Shown here: in pieces, positions 19,725 to 29,568 of the stretch
Numbering within the stretch: position 1 is the stretch's first letter
Layout: every line of letters starts with the position of its first letter
Assembly (NCBI GenBank): GCA_020353535.1
Contig: CP070696.1
Coordinates: forward strand, 4,544,007-4,608,006
DNA from: Spirochaetaceae bacterium
GTDB lineage: Bacteria > Spirochaetota > Spirochaetia > SZUA-6 > DRHE01
DNA length: 64,000 nt
Reading direction: 5' to 3'
The notes under the pieces: model-generated
The model's input: only the letters and a program-made list of their open reading frames with translations
The model's database searches: none
Told to the model about the DNA's origin: nothing
Position numbers and translations under genes: made by a program

Positions 19725-21204
19725 TTCCCACGGGATGGGTGAGATCGACAGGGAAGCCCAGGAACGCTTCGCCATCCCTGAGATCGTGCTGATGGAGCAT
19801 GCCGGTCGCGGGATCTACACGGTAATGCGGGAGCAGATCTGGAGGGGTGCGCTGCCCGACGGTCCGGTGCTGTTTCTGGCAGGGAAGGGCAACAATGGGG
19901 GAGATGCCCTGGTGGTAGCCCGCCACTGTCATTTTGCCGGGATGCGGCGTATGTCCGTGATCCTGGGCGCGGGCCAACCCAATGCGGACAGCCTGGCGGG
20001 GGTGCATCTGAAGATCCTCAGAACACTGGGTGTGGAGCTGCTGGACTACAGGGAAGCGTCCCGCCGAGCCCACCGCCTGCTGGAGGAGTCGCAGTGGCTG
20101 GTGGACGGACTGTTCGGCACCGGTCTCAGCGGTGAAGTTCGCCCGCCCGTGAAAGAGCTGATCCGGCGATGTAACCAGGTTTCCGCGTTGAGAATTGCCA
20201 TTGACATTCCCAGCGGGATCGGGAACGCCTATCGTCCCGGCTACACCGCTTTCCAGGCCGAATATACCCTTTCCGTCGAGCTACCCAAGCTGTGTCTCTA
20301 CCTGCCCCATACACGAAAATTCTGCGGCCAGATAGTACCGGTGCCCGGAGTGTTTCCTCAGGAACTGATCGACCAGGAGGACATTCCAGGGTATCTGATC
20401 GGCGATTCCCTCAAGCAGAGGTTTCTGCAACCCCTGGACCCGGACACGCATAAGGGCAAGAGGGGGCATTTGGCGGTGTTTGCCGGCTGCGAGGGGACCA
20501 CGGGAGCAGCCTGGTTGTGTTCCACCGCGGCGGCTCGCTGCCGTGCCGGACTGGTAACGCTGTTCATTGATCGCGATCTGTACGGGCATAACATTCAGAA
20601 GTACAGCTCGGTCATGCTTCGTCCATGGGACGGTGAAATGCCTGAATTGAGCAGATTCGATACCCTTCTGGTCGGACCCGGTTGGGGGGTGAGCGAGCAG
20701 CGGGAGCAGGTCCTGGCACGGCTCCTCCAAAGCGGGCTTGCCGGTGTCCTGGATGCCGACGGAATCAGCCTGCTGGCCCGCATGCGCGAGAGGGGTCGTG
20801 TCCAACTAGGAGAAAGGTGGATTCTCACCCCCCATCCGGGGGAGTTTGCCCGGCTGCTCGGCGCTGAAATCCCCGCCGTGCTTGCCGATCCTCTGCCGCA
20901 GCTCCTGCGCCTCAGCGCCGAGCTGGAAGCGGTCATCGTTCTCAAAGGGCACTGCAGCTTCGTGGTGAGCCCGCAAGGCAGGTACGGCATCCTAGATGGT
21001 ATGAATCCGGGTATGGCCACCGGGGGCAGCGGGGACGTGCTGGCGGGAATCTGTGCCGGTCTGCTCACCTCGGGATGTGCTCCCGAGCAGGCCGCATCCC
21101 TGGCCGTGTTGCTGCACTCGGATATTGGCCGGAAGCTGTATCGGGACAGGGGCTACTTCCTTGCCGAGGACATGGTCGCCGCCGTATCTTCTATATGTAA
21201 GTAG
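19711..21204 (+). CDS. nnr: Bifunctional NAD(P)HX epimerase/ADP-dependent dehydratase
   Basis: Repairs hydrated NAD(P)H. The 497-residue product starts at GTG 19711, overlapping the previous gene by 14 nt and preceded by GGGAG. The N-terminal epimerase (YjeF_N) domain has KGNNGGDALV; the C-terminal ADP-dependent dehydratase domain has GPGWG, TPHPGEFARLLG, the KGH loop and the GGSGDVLAG motif. Both catalytic domains appear intact. It likely forms an operon with the lipoprotein gene upstream. Confidence 0.9.
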   Translation: MKVVDSHGMGEIDREAQERFAIPEIVLMEHAGRGIYTVMREQIWRGALPDGPVLFLAGKGNNGGDALVVARHCHFAGMRRMSVILGAGQPNADSLAGVHLKILRTLGVELLDYREASRRAHRLLEESQWLVDGLFGTGLSGEVRPPVKELIRRCNQVSALRIAIDIPSGIGNAYRPGYTAFQAEYTLSVELPKLCLYLPHTRKFCGQIVPVPGVFPQELIDQEDIPGYLIGDSLKQRFLQPLDPDTHKGKRGHLAVFAGCEGTTGAAWLCSTAAARCRAGLVTLFIDRDLYGHNIQKYSSVMLRPWDGEMPELSRFDTLLVGPGWGVSEQREQVLARLLQSGLAGVLDADGISLLARMRERGRVQLGERWILTPHPGEFARLLGAEIPAVLADPLPQLLRLSAELEAVIVLKGHCSFVVSPQGRYGILDGMNPGMATGGSGDVLAGICAGLLTSGCAPEQAASLAVLLHSDIGRKLYRDRGYFLAEDMVAAVSSICK

Positions 21205-21227
21205 AGCAAGAGGAGCTGCGACCCAGA

Positions 21228-21770
21228 GTGCGGGCATCGAAGAATGAAAAACGACCGGATCCCTTCGAGGAGGAGCAGCCTTCCGGTTACCACTACAGCC
21301 GGCAGGAGAGGCTCTCCCTGCCTACGGCTCCCCGCTTCCCCGGCAGGGGTGGAGGAATTTTTCGCAGAGACCGGATCCTTCTGATTATTCTGCTGGATCT
21401 GATCATTGTGCTGATCCTCGGCGTTTTTCTGATACGCTTTCTCTACGGCCAGGTCAATCGCGCCAACCTGGAGGGATACTCGGTGGTGCTGCGGGGCGTT
21501 TGCGCCGGGGAGGTGGTGCTCGCTTCGCTCACTGTGACAAACGCTCGGGCCACCGACCAGGCGCAGCGGCGAATCACTGTACGTTTTTCGCTTGTGAGGG
21601 ATCCCGGCGAGGAGGATTCCAACTATGTCTCGGCTTTGGCTCCGCTCAGGCGGAAAGATGAGATGAACCTGAGAGCCGTCCTGCCCGCCACCGAGTCCGC
21701 CAAGGTGTTGTATGCGCAGGTGCAGATCGGGGATGCGCTGAGACGCCTTTCGGTCGGCCTCGAGCCTTAA
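21228..21770 (+). CDS. Single-pass membrane protein, function unknown
   Basis: A 180-residue protein starting at GTG 21228 (AGGAG 12 nt upstream). The first 45 residues are charged and hydrophilic, a single hydrophobic helix follows (about 48-72), and the rest is predicted extracytoplasmic, beta-rich, with few recognisable motifs. It lies 23 nt behind the NAD(P)HX repair gene on the same strand. I do not recognise a family. The organisation (short cytoplasmic tail, one anchor, small outer domain) resembles cell-division or envelope accessory proteins, but nothing supports that here. Confidence 0.65.
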   Translation: MRASKNEKRPDPFEEEQPSGYHYSRQERLSLPTAPRFPGRGGGIFRRDRILLIILLDLIIVLILGVFLIRFLYGQVNRANLEGYSVVLRGVCAGEVVLASLTVTNARATDQAQRRITVRFSLVRDPGEEDSNYVSALAPLRRKDEMNLRAVLPATESAKVLYAQVQIGDALRRLSVGLEP

Positions 21771-21823
21771 TGATTTGACAGGGGATCCGGATTTGGATAT
21801 TTTACGCTAAGGAGGAAATCGCC

Positions 21824-22237
21824 ATGTTGCAGTTCTATTTTCTGTCGATCTTCGCCAATATTCTGGCTGGTCTGACCCTGACGTCGGACTACTTCGCCGA
21901 GAAATTCAAGGGTTTCCTTCCGTTTCAAGAGCTATTTTCCAAAAACAACGTAAAAACCACCATCGGTATTTTTGCCTTTGTCGTGGGCTTCCTCAAACTG
22001 CTGATCCGCAGCAATCCAGCCGATGTACCGGTGGTCGGAGATTTGCTGCCAGCCCTGGCCGGGCTGGTCATGGGCGCCGGCCTGATCCTGGGGATCATCA
22101 GAGAAAGAGGTACCGTGTCGGCTGAGAAGGTCGACAATTTGGAGAAGACGGTCATGACCTACAGGGTTCCCCTGGGAATCGCCGGGCTGGTTATCGGCGC
22201 TCTGCACTTCCTGGTGCCTGGGGCGCTGTTCCTGTAG
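21824..22237 (+). CDS. Small multi-pass membrane protein
   Basis: A 137-residue, very hydrophobic protein with about four membrane helices (near 2-15, 43-62, 75-95 and 115-135) and a charged loop between helices 3 and 4. The start is well supported by AAGGAGG nine nt upstream of ATG 21824. No family is recognised, and there is no motif to suggest transport or enzyme activity. It may be in an operon with the previous membrane protein (53-nt gap) or have its own promoter. Confidence 0.7.
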   Translation: MLQFYFLSIFANILAGLTLTSDYFAEKFKGFLPFQELFSKNNVKTTIGIFAFVVGFLKLLIRSNPADVPVVGDLLPALAGLVMGAGLILGIIRERGTVSAEKVDNLEKTVMTYRVPLGIAGLVIGALHFLVPGALFL

Positions 22238-22282
22238 GTCCCGAACCGGCCGCTGGGGCGGCTAAAACCTATCCTCTAAATC

Positions 22283-24367
22283 CTATCCCTCGGGTTGCTT
22301 CTGTCCCGCCTTGGCCGCAGCCATTACCTGATCGGCTACCTTGCCCGTAATCGGACTGTAGTGGCTGAACTCGATCTCGAAGCTGGCTGTACCGGAGGTG
22401 ATCGAACGCAGGTCGATGGAGTAGCGCAGCAGTTCCGCCTGGGGCACCTGGGCCTTTACTTCCTGAATGCCGCCGCCCACCGGTTCCTGGCCTAAAACCT
22501 TTCCCCGCCGTGAGCTCAAGTCGGAGAGCACGTCCCCGAGATACTGATCCTCCACGAAGACAGTCAGGTTCATCACCGGTTCCAGCAGGACCGGATCGGC
22601 CTTTTCCAGGGACGCCCGCAGGGCTCCTCTGGAGGCAAGTTTAAAGGCCAATTCGGAGGAGTCCACGGGATGCATCTTGCCGTCCACCACTTTGGCCTCC
22701 AGATCCACCACCGGATAACCGGCCAGAATGCCCGCCTCCATGCCCTCCAGCACGCCCTTCTCTACACCCGGAATGTATCCCTTGGAGATTCGACCTCCTA
22801 CGATGGCGTTGACGAACTTGAATTGTTCGCCCCGCGGTAGGGGCTGAATTTCCAGTACCACCTTGGCGTATTGCCCGTGACCGCCAGTCTGCTTCTTGTG
22901 CTGGTACTCGGCTCCGGAGGCCGCCCGTATGGTTTCTCGGTAGGCGACCTTGGGAACCCGGGTCTGCATCTCTATCTTTGCCTGGCTCTTGATCTTATCC
23001 ATGATAATGTCCAGGTGCAGCTCCCCCATCCCGGAGATGACGGTTTCCTTGGTCTCCGTGTTATAGTTCAGCTGAAAGGTCATATCCTCTTCGGCAGCCC
23101 GTTGCAGGAGCTGATTGAGCTTGTCCTCGTCCTTCTTGGCCGCCGCGTTGATGGCCACTGCATGAACCGGTTGGGGAAGTTGGAGAGGCAGATACGTGAC
23201 ATTCAGATCTGCGCTGCAGAGGGTATCGTTGGTTTGGGCGGTGGCGATTTTTGTCAGAACTCCGATATCCCCGGCCGGGAGAGCGTCCACCTCATCCAGT
23301 TTTTTCCCTATGCAGGTGTACACCTTGGATATCTTCTCCTTCTTGCTCTCCCTGCGGTTTAGCAGCTCCGCGTCCCCCGTGAGCAGGCCGGTGACCACCT
23401 TGATGTAAGACAGCTGTCCGCTGAACTGATCGACGCTGGTCTTGAATACGAAGCAGGAGGGAGAGCCTGTGCTGTCGATCACCTGGAAGCCCTGCTCCCC
23501 ATCGGTGGATTGCAGGGGTTCCTTTCGGCCGACAGGAGCGGGGCCTATATTGACCAGGGCATCGAGGAGGGTATAGATGCCGCCGTTGAGCAGGGCGGCG
23601 CCGCAAAACACGGGGATAACCTTGCCCGCGGCCAGCGCTTTGGCCAGGCCGATCCCGATTTCCTCATCGCTCAAGGTTTCGCTTTCGAAGTACTTCTCCA
23701 TCAGGGCGTCGTCGCCCTCGGCGGCAGCTTCCACCAGGGCCTGCCGATACTCCTCCACCTGAGCGGCCATCTCTTGAGGGATGTCCGAGGCGGCGGGTTT
23801 CTTGGCCCCTTGCTGGGCCATGTAGGCCTTTTGCTCGATGAGATTCACCACACCTTGAAACCCGGCACCGGCGCCGACCGGAATGCTGACAGGTACGAAA
23901 TTCGCCTGGAAGTTCTCCTTCAAATCGTTGACTGTTTTTGCGAAGTCCGCATGTTCTTTGTCCATCTTGTTGATGAAAACGAGGGTCGGAGTATTTCTCT
24001 GTTTCAACCGCCGCCAGGTCTGCACGGTGCCGATCTGAACACCCGCGTCCGCGGCCACCAGAACCAAGGCCGCTTCACTGACCCGCAGTGCGGAAATCAC
24101 CTCACCGACGAAATCTCCGGCTCCGGGAGTGTCCAGAAGATTGATCTTCCTGTCCTTCCATTTTATGTGGGCCAGGGCGGTGTGTATGGAAATTTTGCGA
24201 TTGGTTTCTTCCTCCGTATGATCGCTGACAGTTTTTCCGCCTTCGACTGTCTCCGGTTTGGGAATCTGCCCGCCGAGGTAGAGGATCTGTTCGAGGAGGG
24301 TGGTCTTTCCCGTGCTGCCATGACCGGTGATGGCAATATTTCGAATTTGATCGCTGCTTGTGCTCAT
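22283..24367 (-). CDS. EF-G-like translation GTPase (EF-G2-like paralogue)
   Basis: A 694-residue GTPase with the five EF-G domains. The P-loop reads GHGSTGKTT (15-23) instead of the usual [16 protein letters not shown] (G3) and NKMD (G4) are present. The domain IV-V region (GYPVVDLEAKVVDGKMHPVDSSELAFKLA) is full length. It belongs to the group of EF-G-like proteins with diverged G1 that occurs in several phyla and whose role is not settled. The start ATG 24367 sits behind AAGGAG and a strong promoter. Confidence 0.88.
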   Translation of the reverse strand: MSTSSDQIRNIAITGHGSTGKTTLLEQILYLGGQIPKPETVEGGKTVSDHTEEETNRKISIHTALAHIKWKDRKINLLDTPGAGDFVGEVISALRVSEAALVLVAADAGVQIGTVQTWRRLKQRNTPTLVFINKMDKEHADFAKTVNDLKENFQANFVPVSIPVGAGAGFQGVVNLIEQKAYMAQQGAKKPAASDIPQEMAAQVEEYRQALVEAAAEGDDALMEKYFESETLSDEEIGIGLAKALAAGKVIPVFCGAALLNGGIYTLLDALVNIGPAPVGRKEPLQSTDGEQGFQVIDSTGSPSCFVFKTSVDQFSGQLSYIKVVTGLLTGDAELLNRRESKKEKISKVYTCIGKKLDEVDALPAGDIGVLTKIATAQTNDTLCSADLNVTYLPLQLPQPVHAVAINAAAKKDEDKLNQLLQRAAEEDMTFQLNYNTETKETVISGMGELHLDIIMDKIKSQAKIEMQTRVPKVAYRETIRAASGAEYQHKKQTGGHGQYAKVVLEIQPLPRGEQFKFVNAIVGGRISKGYIPGVEKGVLEGMEAGILAGYPVVDLEAKVVDGKMHPVDSSELAFKLASRGALRASLEKADPVLLEPVMNLTVFVEDQYLGDVLSDLSSRRGKVLGQEPVGGGIQEVKAQVPQAELLRYSIDLRSITSGTASFEIEFSHYSPITGKVADQVMAAAKAGQKQPEG

Positions 24368-24406
24368 ATCTCGCGCTCCTTATATGATATTGTGCGGGAA
24401 TGCCTC

Positions 24407-24436
24407 AATATAACGAAGAGGGGTCGGCTTTGTCAA
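24407..24436 (-). promoter_or_regulatory. Promoter of the EF-G-like gene
   Basis: On the minus strand TTGACA (complement of 24431-24436), an 18-bp spacer and TATATT (complement of 24407-24412); a 17-bp reading gives TTATAT. It sits about 40 bases before the start codon and behind the VOC gene's end, so the EF-G-like gene has its own near-consensus promoter. Confidence 0.75.
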
Positions 24437-24474
24437 CGCACCTGATAATCCGCAAAAATCCGGCCAGGACAGAC

Positions 24475-24491
24475 GGGCCTCTCGAAGGCCC
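24475..24491. other. Short GC-rich hairpin after the VOC gene
   Basis: GGGCCT (24475-24480) and AGGCCC (24486-24491) form a perfect 6-bp stem with a 5-nt loop, 18 nt beyond the VOC stop codon. No T-run follows on the minus strand, so termination is uncertain; it may only stabilise the 3' end. Confidence 0.35.
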
Positions 24492-24509
24492 TGGAAAGGT
24501 CGGAACGGG

Positions 24510-24881
24510 TCAGATGTGCTGATCGACGAGAATTGGATTTCCGTCGGGATCTATGGCGATGAAGCTGGCAGGCCCGGTTCCATCCTCCTCCGCCTCACTC
24601 TCAAGCACTACGCCACGGGCTTTGAGCCGGCGCTGCAGTTCCCTCACGTCTGTGAAGGTGTCGAGCTTTCGAGCATTGCTGTCCCAACCGGGGTTGAAGG
24701 TCAGTATATTCCTGTCGAACATCCCCTGAAACAGGCCGATCGTGTGATCACCGTTTTTCAGGATCACCCAGTTTTCGGCGGCGTCACCTCCGAAGACCTC
24801 GAAGCCGAACTTCTCGTAGAAGTCTTTGGATTTCTGCAAATCCTTCACTGCCAGACTGACTGAAAATGCACCGAGTTCCAC
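24510..24881 (-). CDS. VOC (glyoxalase/bleomycin-resistance) family protein
   Basis: A 123-residue protein of the vicinal oxygen chelate fold, a small metal-dependent or binding protein with diverse substrates. The start is GTG 24881 with AAGGAG six nt upstream, giving a clean domain beginning [24 protein letters not shown] and ending [10 protein letters not shown]. The frame upstream of this point has no family-like sequence. It sits between two EF-G genes on the same strand, 82 nt from the EF-G stop. Ligand and activity are unknown. Confidence 0.85.
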   Translation of the reverse strand: MELGAFSVSLAVKDLQKSKDFYEKFGFEVFGGDAAENWVILKNGDHTIGLFQGMFDRNILTFNPGWDSNARKLDTFTDVRELQRRLKARGVVLESEAEEDGTGPASFIAIDPDGNPILVDQHI

Positions 24882-24963
24882 GCTGTACTCCTTTTTCAGG
24901 TCATATGGAAAGTTAACAACACCGAAAACGCGAAGCAAGGAGCCGCGTGTGGTTCCGACTGTT

Positions 24964-27021
24964 CTATTCGAAAGAACCAGACCGAGGCGCAAAGTGACTG
25001 AACTCCATGGTAAAGGTCGCCCTTCCTTGAGTCGAGCTGCGCAGGGAGGTGGAGTAGCCGAACATTGTGGCCAGGGGGACGTGTGCGTGGATGCTTTCCA
25101 CCTTGGCTTTGCTGTCGATCTGCACGATGTCCGCTTTACGGGTGGTCAGGTTGCCCAGCACTTCCCCCAGAAATTCTTTGGGCACCAGAATATCCACCTT
25201 CATGATCGGCTCCAGGAGCACCGGGTCGGCCTTGCGGCAGGCCTCGTCGAAGCCCAGAGCTGCAGCCGCCTCAAAGGCCAACGCTGTGGAGGCGCTCTGG
25301 TTGTACTGCCCTTCGGTCAGGGTTACTCCGATGTCGATGACCGGATATCCGTAGACGATACCCGATGAAAAGGCGGCTGTTATTCCCCGCTTGACCGCAT
25401 CTACCAACTCCTGGGGCAGTGCTGGCGGTGAGACCATGCTTTCGAACCGGTTTCCCGCGCCCCTCTCCAGTCGCCGGACCTTGAGGGTGATATCGGCGCT
25501 GTTCTCCTTACCGCCGATCAGCTTGTGGTACTTCTCCCTGTGGATCGCCTCTTTCTGTATGGATTCCCGGTACGAGACCTGCGGATTGCCCACCTTGGCC
25601 TGCACCTTGAAATCGTCGATGACCCGGGTCATCAGCACTTCCAGGTGCAGCTCGCCCATGCCGGAGATGATCAGCTGCCCGGTATCCTCGTCATCCCGCA
25701 CCGTAAAGGTGGGATCCTCCTTCTCCAATTGGTGCAGCGCCGTCTCCAGCTTGCTGCGCTCCGAGAGGGTTTTGGGTTCTACCGCCACCGAGATCACAGG
25801 CACGGGAAAGCTCATCGGCTCAAGTATGATGGGAAACTGCTCGCTGCCGATCGTGTCTCCCGTCTGGGCCAGCTTGAAGCCGACCACGACGGCCACGTCT
25901 CCGGCGGTGATCTCCTGGAGTTGCTCGGAGCGGTTGGCGTGCATGCGCAGGAGGCGGTTGATGCGTTCCCGTTTTCGTTTGTCGATGTTGTATACCGCCG
26001 TACCGCTACGCAGATGTCCGGAGTACATGCGGATGTAGCTCATGGCCCCCGCTTCCCGATCCGTTTGGATCTTGTATACCAGAGCCAGCGGGGCCGCATC
26101 CTTTCGAATCGGCACCTCCACCTCGTTCTCCCTCTTGGCATGGATTCCGATCGGAGGGGGTACCTCATCCGGAGCGGGCAGGAAATCCACTATTGCATTG
26201 AGAAGGGGTTGCACCCCCACGTTTCTCAGGGAAGCGCCGCACAACACCGGTACGAAGGTCCGATCCAGGGTTCCCTTGCGAATAGCCGAGCGTATCAGGG
26301 CTTCGGGGATCTCCTTTCCCTCGAGATACAGCTCCGTCAGGGTGGTGGATAACTGCTCATCGGCGATGGAGGACAGCTGGTCCAGCATCTTCTGCTGGTA
26401 CTGCTTCGCCTCTGCCAGGCGGGAGGCATCGATTTCATCTACCAGCATGGTCGCACCGAAATCGTTCTGATCCCAGCGCAGCTCCTTCAGGCCGATCAAA
26501 TCGATGACCCCCTCCAGTTCGGATTCCCTGCCGATAGGCAGTTCCAGGATCAGGGGATTGGCGCCGAGTTTCTGCTCCATCTCCTTGACCACGCCGAAGA
26601 AATCCGCCCCGACGCGGTCGAGTTTGTTGATATAGGCGATACGGGGTACCCGGTAGTGATCGGCCTGGTGCCAGACGGTTTCCGATTGAGGCTCCACGCC
26701 TCCTACGGCACAGAATATGACCACCGCGCCGTCCAGAACCCGGATCGAACGCTCTACCTCGGCAGTGAAATCCACATGCCCCGGGGTGTCGATGATGTTA
26801 ATCTGCTCGTCCCGCCAGAAGCAGGTGGTGACCGCGGCGGTGATGGTGATGCCCCGCTCCTGCTCCTGGACCATCCAGTCCATGGTAGCCTCCCCATCGT
26901 CAACCTCGCCGATGCGGTGGCTCTTTCCTGTGTAGAAGATGATTCGTTCGGTGGTCGTGGTTTTACCCGCATCGATGTGGGCGATGATGCCTATGTTGCG
27001 AAGGTTCTGTAACTCTGACAT
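24964..27021 (-). CDS. Elongation factor G paralogue (spirochaetal EF-G2-like)
   Basis: A 685-residue translation GTPase: AHIDAGKT (14-21), the [15 protein letters not shown] segment (G3 and switch II), NKLD (G4), and domains II-V complete. Spirochaetes typically have two EF-G genes that divide translocation and ribosome recycling (spdEFG1 and spdEFG2); from remembered Borrelia sequences, the context [15 protein letters not shown] resembles the second type. That identity is inference, so I avoid the name fusA. The start ATG 27021 lies behind GGGGAG. The following VOC gene may be cotranscribed. Confidence 0.9.
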   Translation of the reverse strand: MSELQNLRNIGIIAHIDAGKTTTTERIIFYTGKSHRIGEVDDGEATMDWMVQEQERGITITAAVTTCFWRDEQINIIDTPGHVDFTAEVERSIRVLDGAVVIFCAVGGVEPQSETVWHQADHYRVPRIAYINKLDRVGADFFGVVKEMEQKLGANPLILELPIGRESELEGVIDLIGLKELRWDQNDFGATMLVDEIDASRLAEAKQYQQKMLDQLSSIADEQLSTTLTELYLEGKEIPEALIRSAIRKGTLDRTFVPVLCGASLRNVGVQPLLNAIVDFLPAPDEVPPPIGIHAKRENEVEVPIRKDAAPLALVYKIQTDREAGAMSYIRMYSGHLRSGTAVYNIDKRKRERINRLLRMHANRSEQLQEITAGDVAVVVGFKLAQTGDTIGSEQFPIILEPMSFPVPVISVAVEPKTLSERSKLETALHQLEKEDPTFTVRDDEDTGQLIISGMGELHLEVLMTRVIDDFKVQAKVGNPQVSYRESIQKEAIHREKYHKLIGGKENSADITLKVRRLERGAGNRFESMVSPPALPQELVDAVKRGITAAFSSGIVYGYPVIDIGVTLTEGQYNQSASTALAFEAAAALGFDEACRKADPVLLEPIMKVDILVPKEFLGEVLGNLTTRKADIVQIDSKAKVESIHAHVPLATMFGYSTSLRSSTQGRATFTMEFSHFAPRSGSFE

Positions 27022-27039
27022 GCTTCTCCCCGGGAGGCC

Positions 27040-27069
27040 TTGGAAGACCTGTAGATCAACATTTATAAT
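27040..27069 (+). promoter_or_regulatory. Candidate promoter of the CAP-domain gene
   Basis: TTGGAA (27040-27045), an 18-bp spacer and TATAAT (27064-27069), ending 14 bases before ATG 27084. The -10 is perfect and the -35 weak. Confidence 0.5.
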
Positions 27070-27083
27070 CGATTCAACGGCTT

Positions 27084-27833
27084 ATGAAAAGAGCAGCCCG
27101 GACAATCGTGATGAAGTTGTTTCTCCTCTTAATCCTGTGGGCTGCATTCGATCCCCGGACCGCGCTCGCAGAAGCGCAAGATACCGCAGGCGTGCTGCTC
27201 TGGGCGAATCGGCTGCGCAGCCTGAGGGGATTGTCGCAGCTGGGTGCCGATCCGCTGTTGGAGCATACCGCCGCGCTCTACGCCGCCGATTTGGCAGATC
27301 GGGGTGTTCTCACCCACTTGGACGAGAAGGGCCGCCGGGCTCTGCAACGCTTTCGCGCCCAGGGGGGCACTGCGGTGCTGGTCGGGGAGATCCTGGGAAG
27401 CGGTGCGCAGTTATCGTCGCTTACCTCGGCCTGGGAGGGGAGTCAGGCCCACAGGGAGGTGGTCTTCAATCCTCTCTGGACCCACTGCGGCGCATCAGCC
27501 GTAGCTTTCGGTGAAACCAGGGTGTGGGTCGTCCTTTTTACCAGCCACCGCATCGATCAGCTGCAGATTCTGCTTTCCGCCAACGGGTACTTGATCCGAG
27601 GTCGGCTGAACACGGCTGAGGCGGAGGAACCGGTTCTTTTTTCCGGCATCGAAATCCTTGATCCGCAAGCTTGGGATTCCCTCAGCCGGGAGTTTTCCTA
27701 CCTGATTCCCCTGGATCGGGCCGACTTGTTTCACCGGCTCGGCTATCGTACCCGGGAAGACGGCTTGATGGTCACCGATACCTTCTATCCGGTCCGGGTC
27801 GTCACATCCGATCGAGGAAGGGAACACCGATGA
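27084..27833 (+). CDS. CAP/SCP-domain secreted protein
   Basis: A 249-residue exported protein with a signal peptide (helix about 10-25, cleavage near ALA). It has a CAP (cysteine-rich secretory, antigen 5, PR-1) domain, about 30-155, as in bacterial SCP-like proteins: the conserved segment LLEHTAALYAADLADRGVLTHLD and a later HREVVFNPLWTHCGAS block are visible. The C-terminal 90 residues form an added domain with no recognised family. The role is unknown; CAP proteins bind lipids or other ligands and some act on peptidoglycan. Its last 32 nt overlap the end of the convergent argS gene. Confidence 0.8.
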   Translation: MKRAARTIVMKLFLLLILWAAFDPRTALAEAQDTAGVLLWANRLRSLRGLSQLGADPLLEHTAALYAADLADRGVLTHLDEKGRRALQRFRAQGGTAVLVGEILGSGAQLSSLTSAWEGSQAHREVVFNPLWTHCGASAVAFGETRVWVVLFTSHRIDQLQILLSANGYLIRGRLNTAEAEEPVLFSGIEILDPQAWDSLSREFSYLIPLDRADLFHRLGYRTREDGLMVTDTFYPVRVVTSDRGREHR

Positions 27834-29568
27834 GACGCATCCCGTTGTACAGCACCTGCCGGACAACCTGAGCGAGGGTGATGCGGCTCACTACCAGGTC
27901 GGGATCCTCATTGTGAAGCACCGGATTGTCGTGATAGTAATGACTGAACGTCTGGGCCAGATCGAATAGGGCAGTGGTGATCATTGAGGGATTGAGCTCT
28001 TCGGCCGCCTGAAGCACGCTTTCGGGGTATGAGGCCAGCTGTTTCACGATCAGCCATTCATCGGCCTGGTCGAGAAGCTCCGCTTTGAAGGTACCGCCCC
28101 GAAAATCCCGAGCGCGCTCGTTGAACTTTCGCAGCATGCTGGAGATGCGGGCTCCGCTGTACTGCAGGTAGGGACCGGTATTGCCGGAGAAGGACAGGGA
28201 CTTCTTGGGATCGAAGATCATATCCTTCAACGGCGAGGGCTGAAGCAAGTAGTAGTTCAGAGCTCCCAGGGCTACTTTCTCCGCCGTTTCCTGAAGATCC
28301 CCTACATCGGACTCCCGTTCTTTTTCCCGGATCTCTTCTTCGGCCAACGCTTGAAGATCCGCGATCAGATCATCCGCGTCCACCACCGTACCTTCCCGTG
28401 ACTTCATCTTTCCTTCGGGCAGGTTGACCATCCCGTAGGCCAGGTGGTAGAGGTTGCTCGCCCATTCGTAACCGAGCAATTCCAGCACCCTGAACAGAAC
28501 CCGGAAGTGGTAGCGCTGCTCGTTGCCCACGACATAGATCATCCTGTCGAACGGCTGGTCCTGGTACCGCTGAACCGCGGTACCCAGGTCCTGGGTCAGA
28601 TACACCGAGGTTCCGTCGCTGCGCAGCAGCACCTTCTTGTCCAGGTTTTCGGCGCTGAGATCGACCCAAACCGAACCGTCCTCTTCGCGATAGAACACCT
28701 TCTTCTCCAGACCCAGATCCACGATTTCGCGGCCCAGCAGGTAGGTCTCGCTCTCCAGATAGATCTTGTCGAATTTCACGCCGGTTTTTTTATAGGTCTC
28801 TTCGATCCCCCGGATGGCCCAATGGTTCATCCGCTGCCAGAGCTCCCGGACTTCGGGATCCTCCTCCTCCCAGGATTTGAGCATCTGCCGGGCCAGCTCC
28901 TCGGCCTTGGGAGTCTTCTTGGCCCATTCGGCGAAGCGAACGTAGAAATCCCCGACCAGATGATCCCCCTTCTGTCCCTTGTCCTCGGGGGTGACGCCCT
29001 CTCCGAATCGTTGGTAGGCCACCATGGACTTGCAGATGTGCACGCCCCGATCGTTGATCAGGTTGACCCTGAACACCTCGGCTCCCAGGGAAGCGAGGAT
29101 CCTCGCGATGCTCATGCCCAACGCATCGTTTCGCAGATGTCCTAGGTGAAGCGGCTTGTTGGTGTTCGGAGCCGAAAACTCCAGGATGATCCGCCGTCCG
29201 GCAAGGTCATCGGTGCGACCGTAGAGGTCAACGCTCTTAAGAATCTGGGCAATCACATCGGCGGTCACCTTCGGTCGATCCAGGTGAACATTCAGATACG
29301 GGCCCTGGACCTCTACGCGTGCCGCGCCTTGCCTGCCGCCGGATTGCTTGGTGAGCCATTCGGCAACCCGCCCGGAGATTCGTTCGGCGATTTCTTTTGG
29401 GGATCGTTTGAGCAGCGGGGCGAAAGGAAACATGGGGAAGGCCAAATCACCCAGCTCAGCCCGCGGGGGATTCTCGATGATCACCGCATTCGCGTCGACA
29501 GGCCCGCCCGCTTCATCCTCCACTGCTCTGTGAATGATTTCTTTCCACGACTGTTTGTATCTAGTCAT
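27802..29568 (-). CDS. argS: Arginyl-tRNA synthetase ArgS
   Basis: Charges tRNA-Arg. The start ATG 29568 (behind GGAG, nine nt) gives 588 residues. Class I signature: HLGH (HIGH-type, in PLHLGHLRND), and a KMSKS-type loop reading KMKSREG. The C-terminal DALR anticodon-binding domain with SYYHDN-like sequence is complete. The stop of the upstream pgeF gene overlaps the argS start by 8 nt, which suggests coupling. The convergent CAP gene overlaps its 3' end. Confidence 0.95.
   Translation of the reverse strand: MTRYKQSWKEIIHRAVEDEAGGPVDANAVIIENPPRAELGDLAFPMFPFAPLLKRSPKEIAERISGRVAEWLTKQSGGRQGAARVEVQGPYLNVHLDRPKVTADVIAQILKSVDLYGRTDDLAGRRIILEFSAPNTNKPLHLGHLRNDALGMSIARILASLGAEVFRVNLINDRGVHICKSMVAYQRFGEGVTPEDKGQKGDHLVGDFYVRFAEWAKKTPKAEELARQMLKSWEEEDPEVRELWQRMNHWAIRGIEETYKKTGVKFDKIYLESETYLLGREIVDLGLEKKVFYREEDGSVWVDLSAENLDKKVLLRSDGTSVYLTQDLGTAVQRYQDQPFDRMIYVVGNEQRYHFRVLFRVLELLGYEWASNLYHLAYGMVNLPEGKMKSREGTVVDADDLIADLQALAEEEIREKERESDVGDLQETAEKVALGALNYYLLQPSPLKDMIFDPKKSLSFSGNTGPYLQYSGARISSMLRKFNERARDFRGGTFKAELLDQADEWLIVKQLASYPESVLQAAEELNPSMITTALFDLAQTFSHYYHDNPVLHNEDPDLVVSRITLAQVVRQVLYNGMRLIGVPFLDRM

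Noticed and set aside
25067-26950. Several plus-strand frames of up to 275 codons opposite the EF-G gene
   Set aside because: Antisense shadows of a highly conserved gene in GC-rich sequence.
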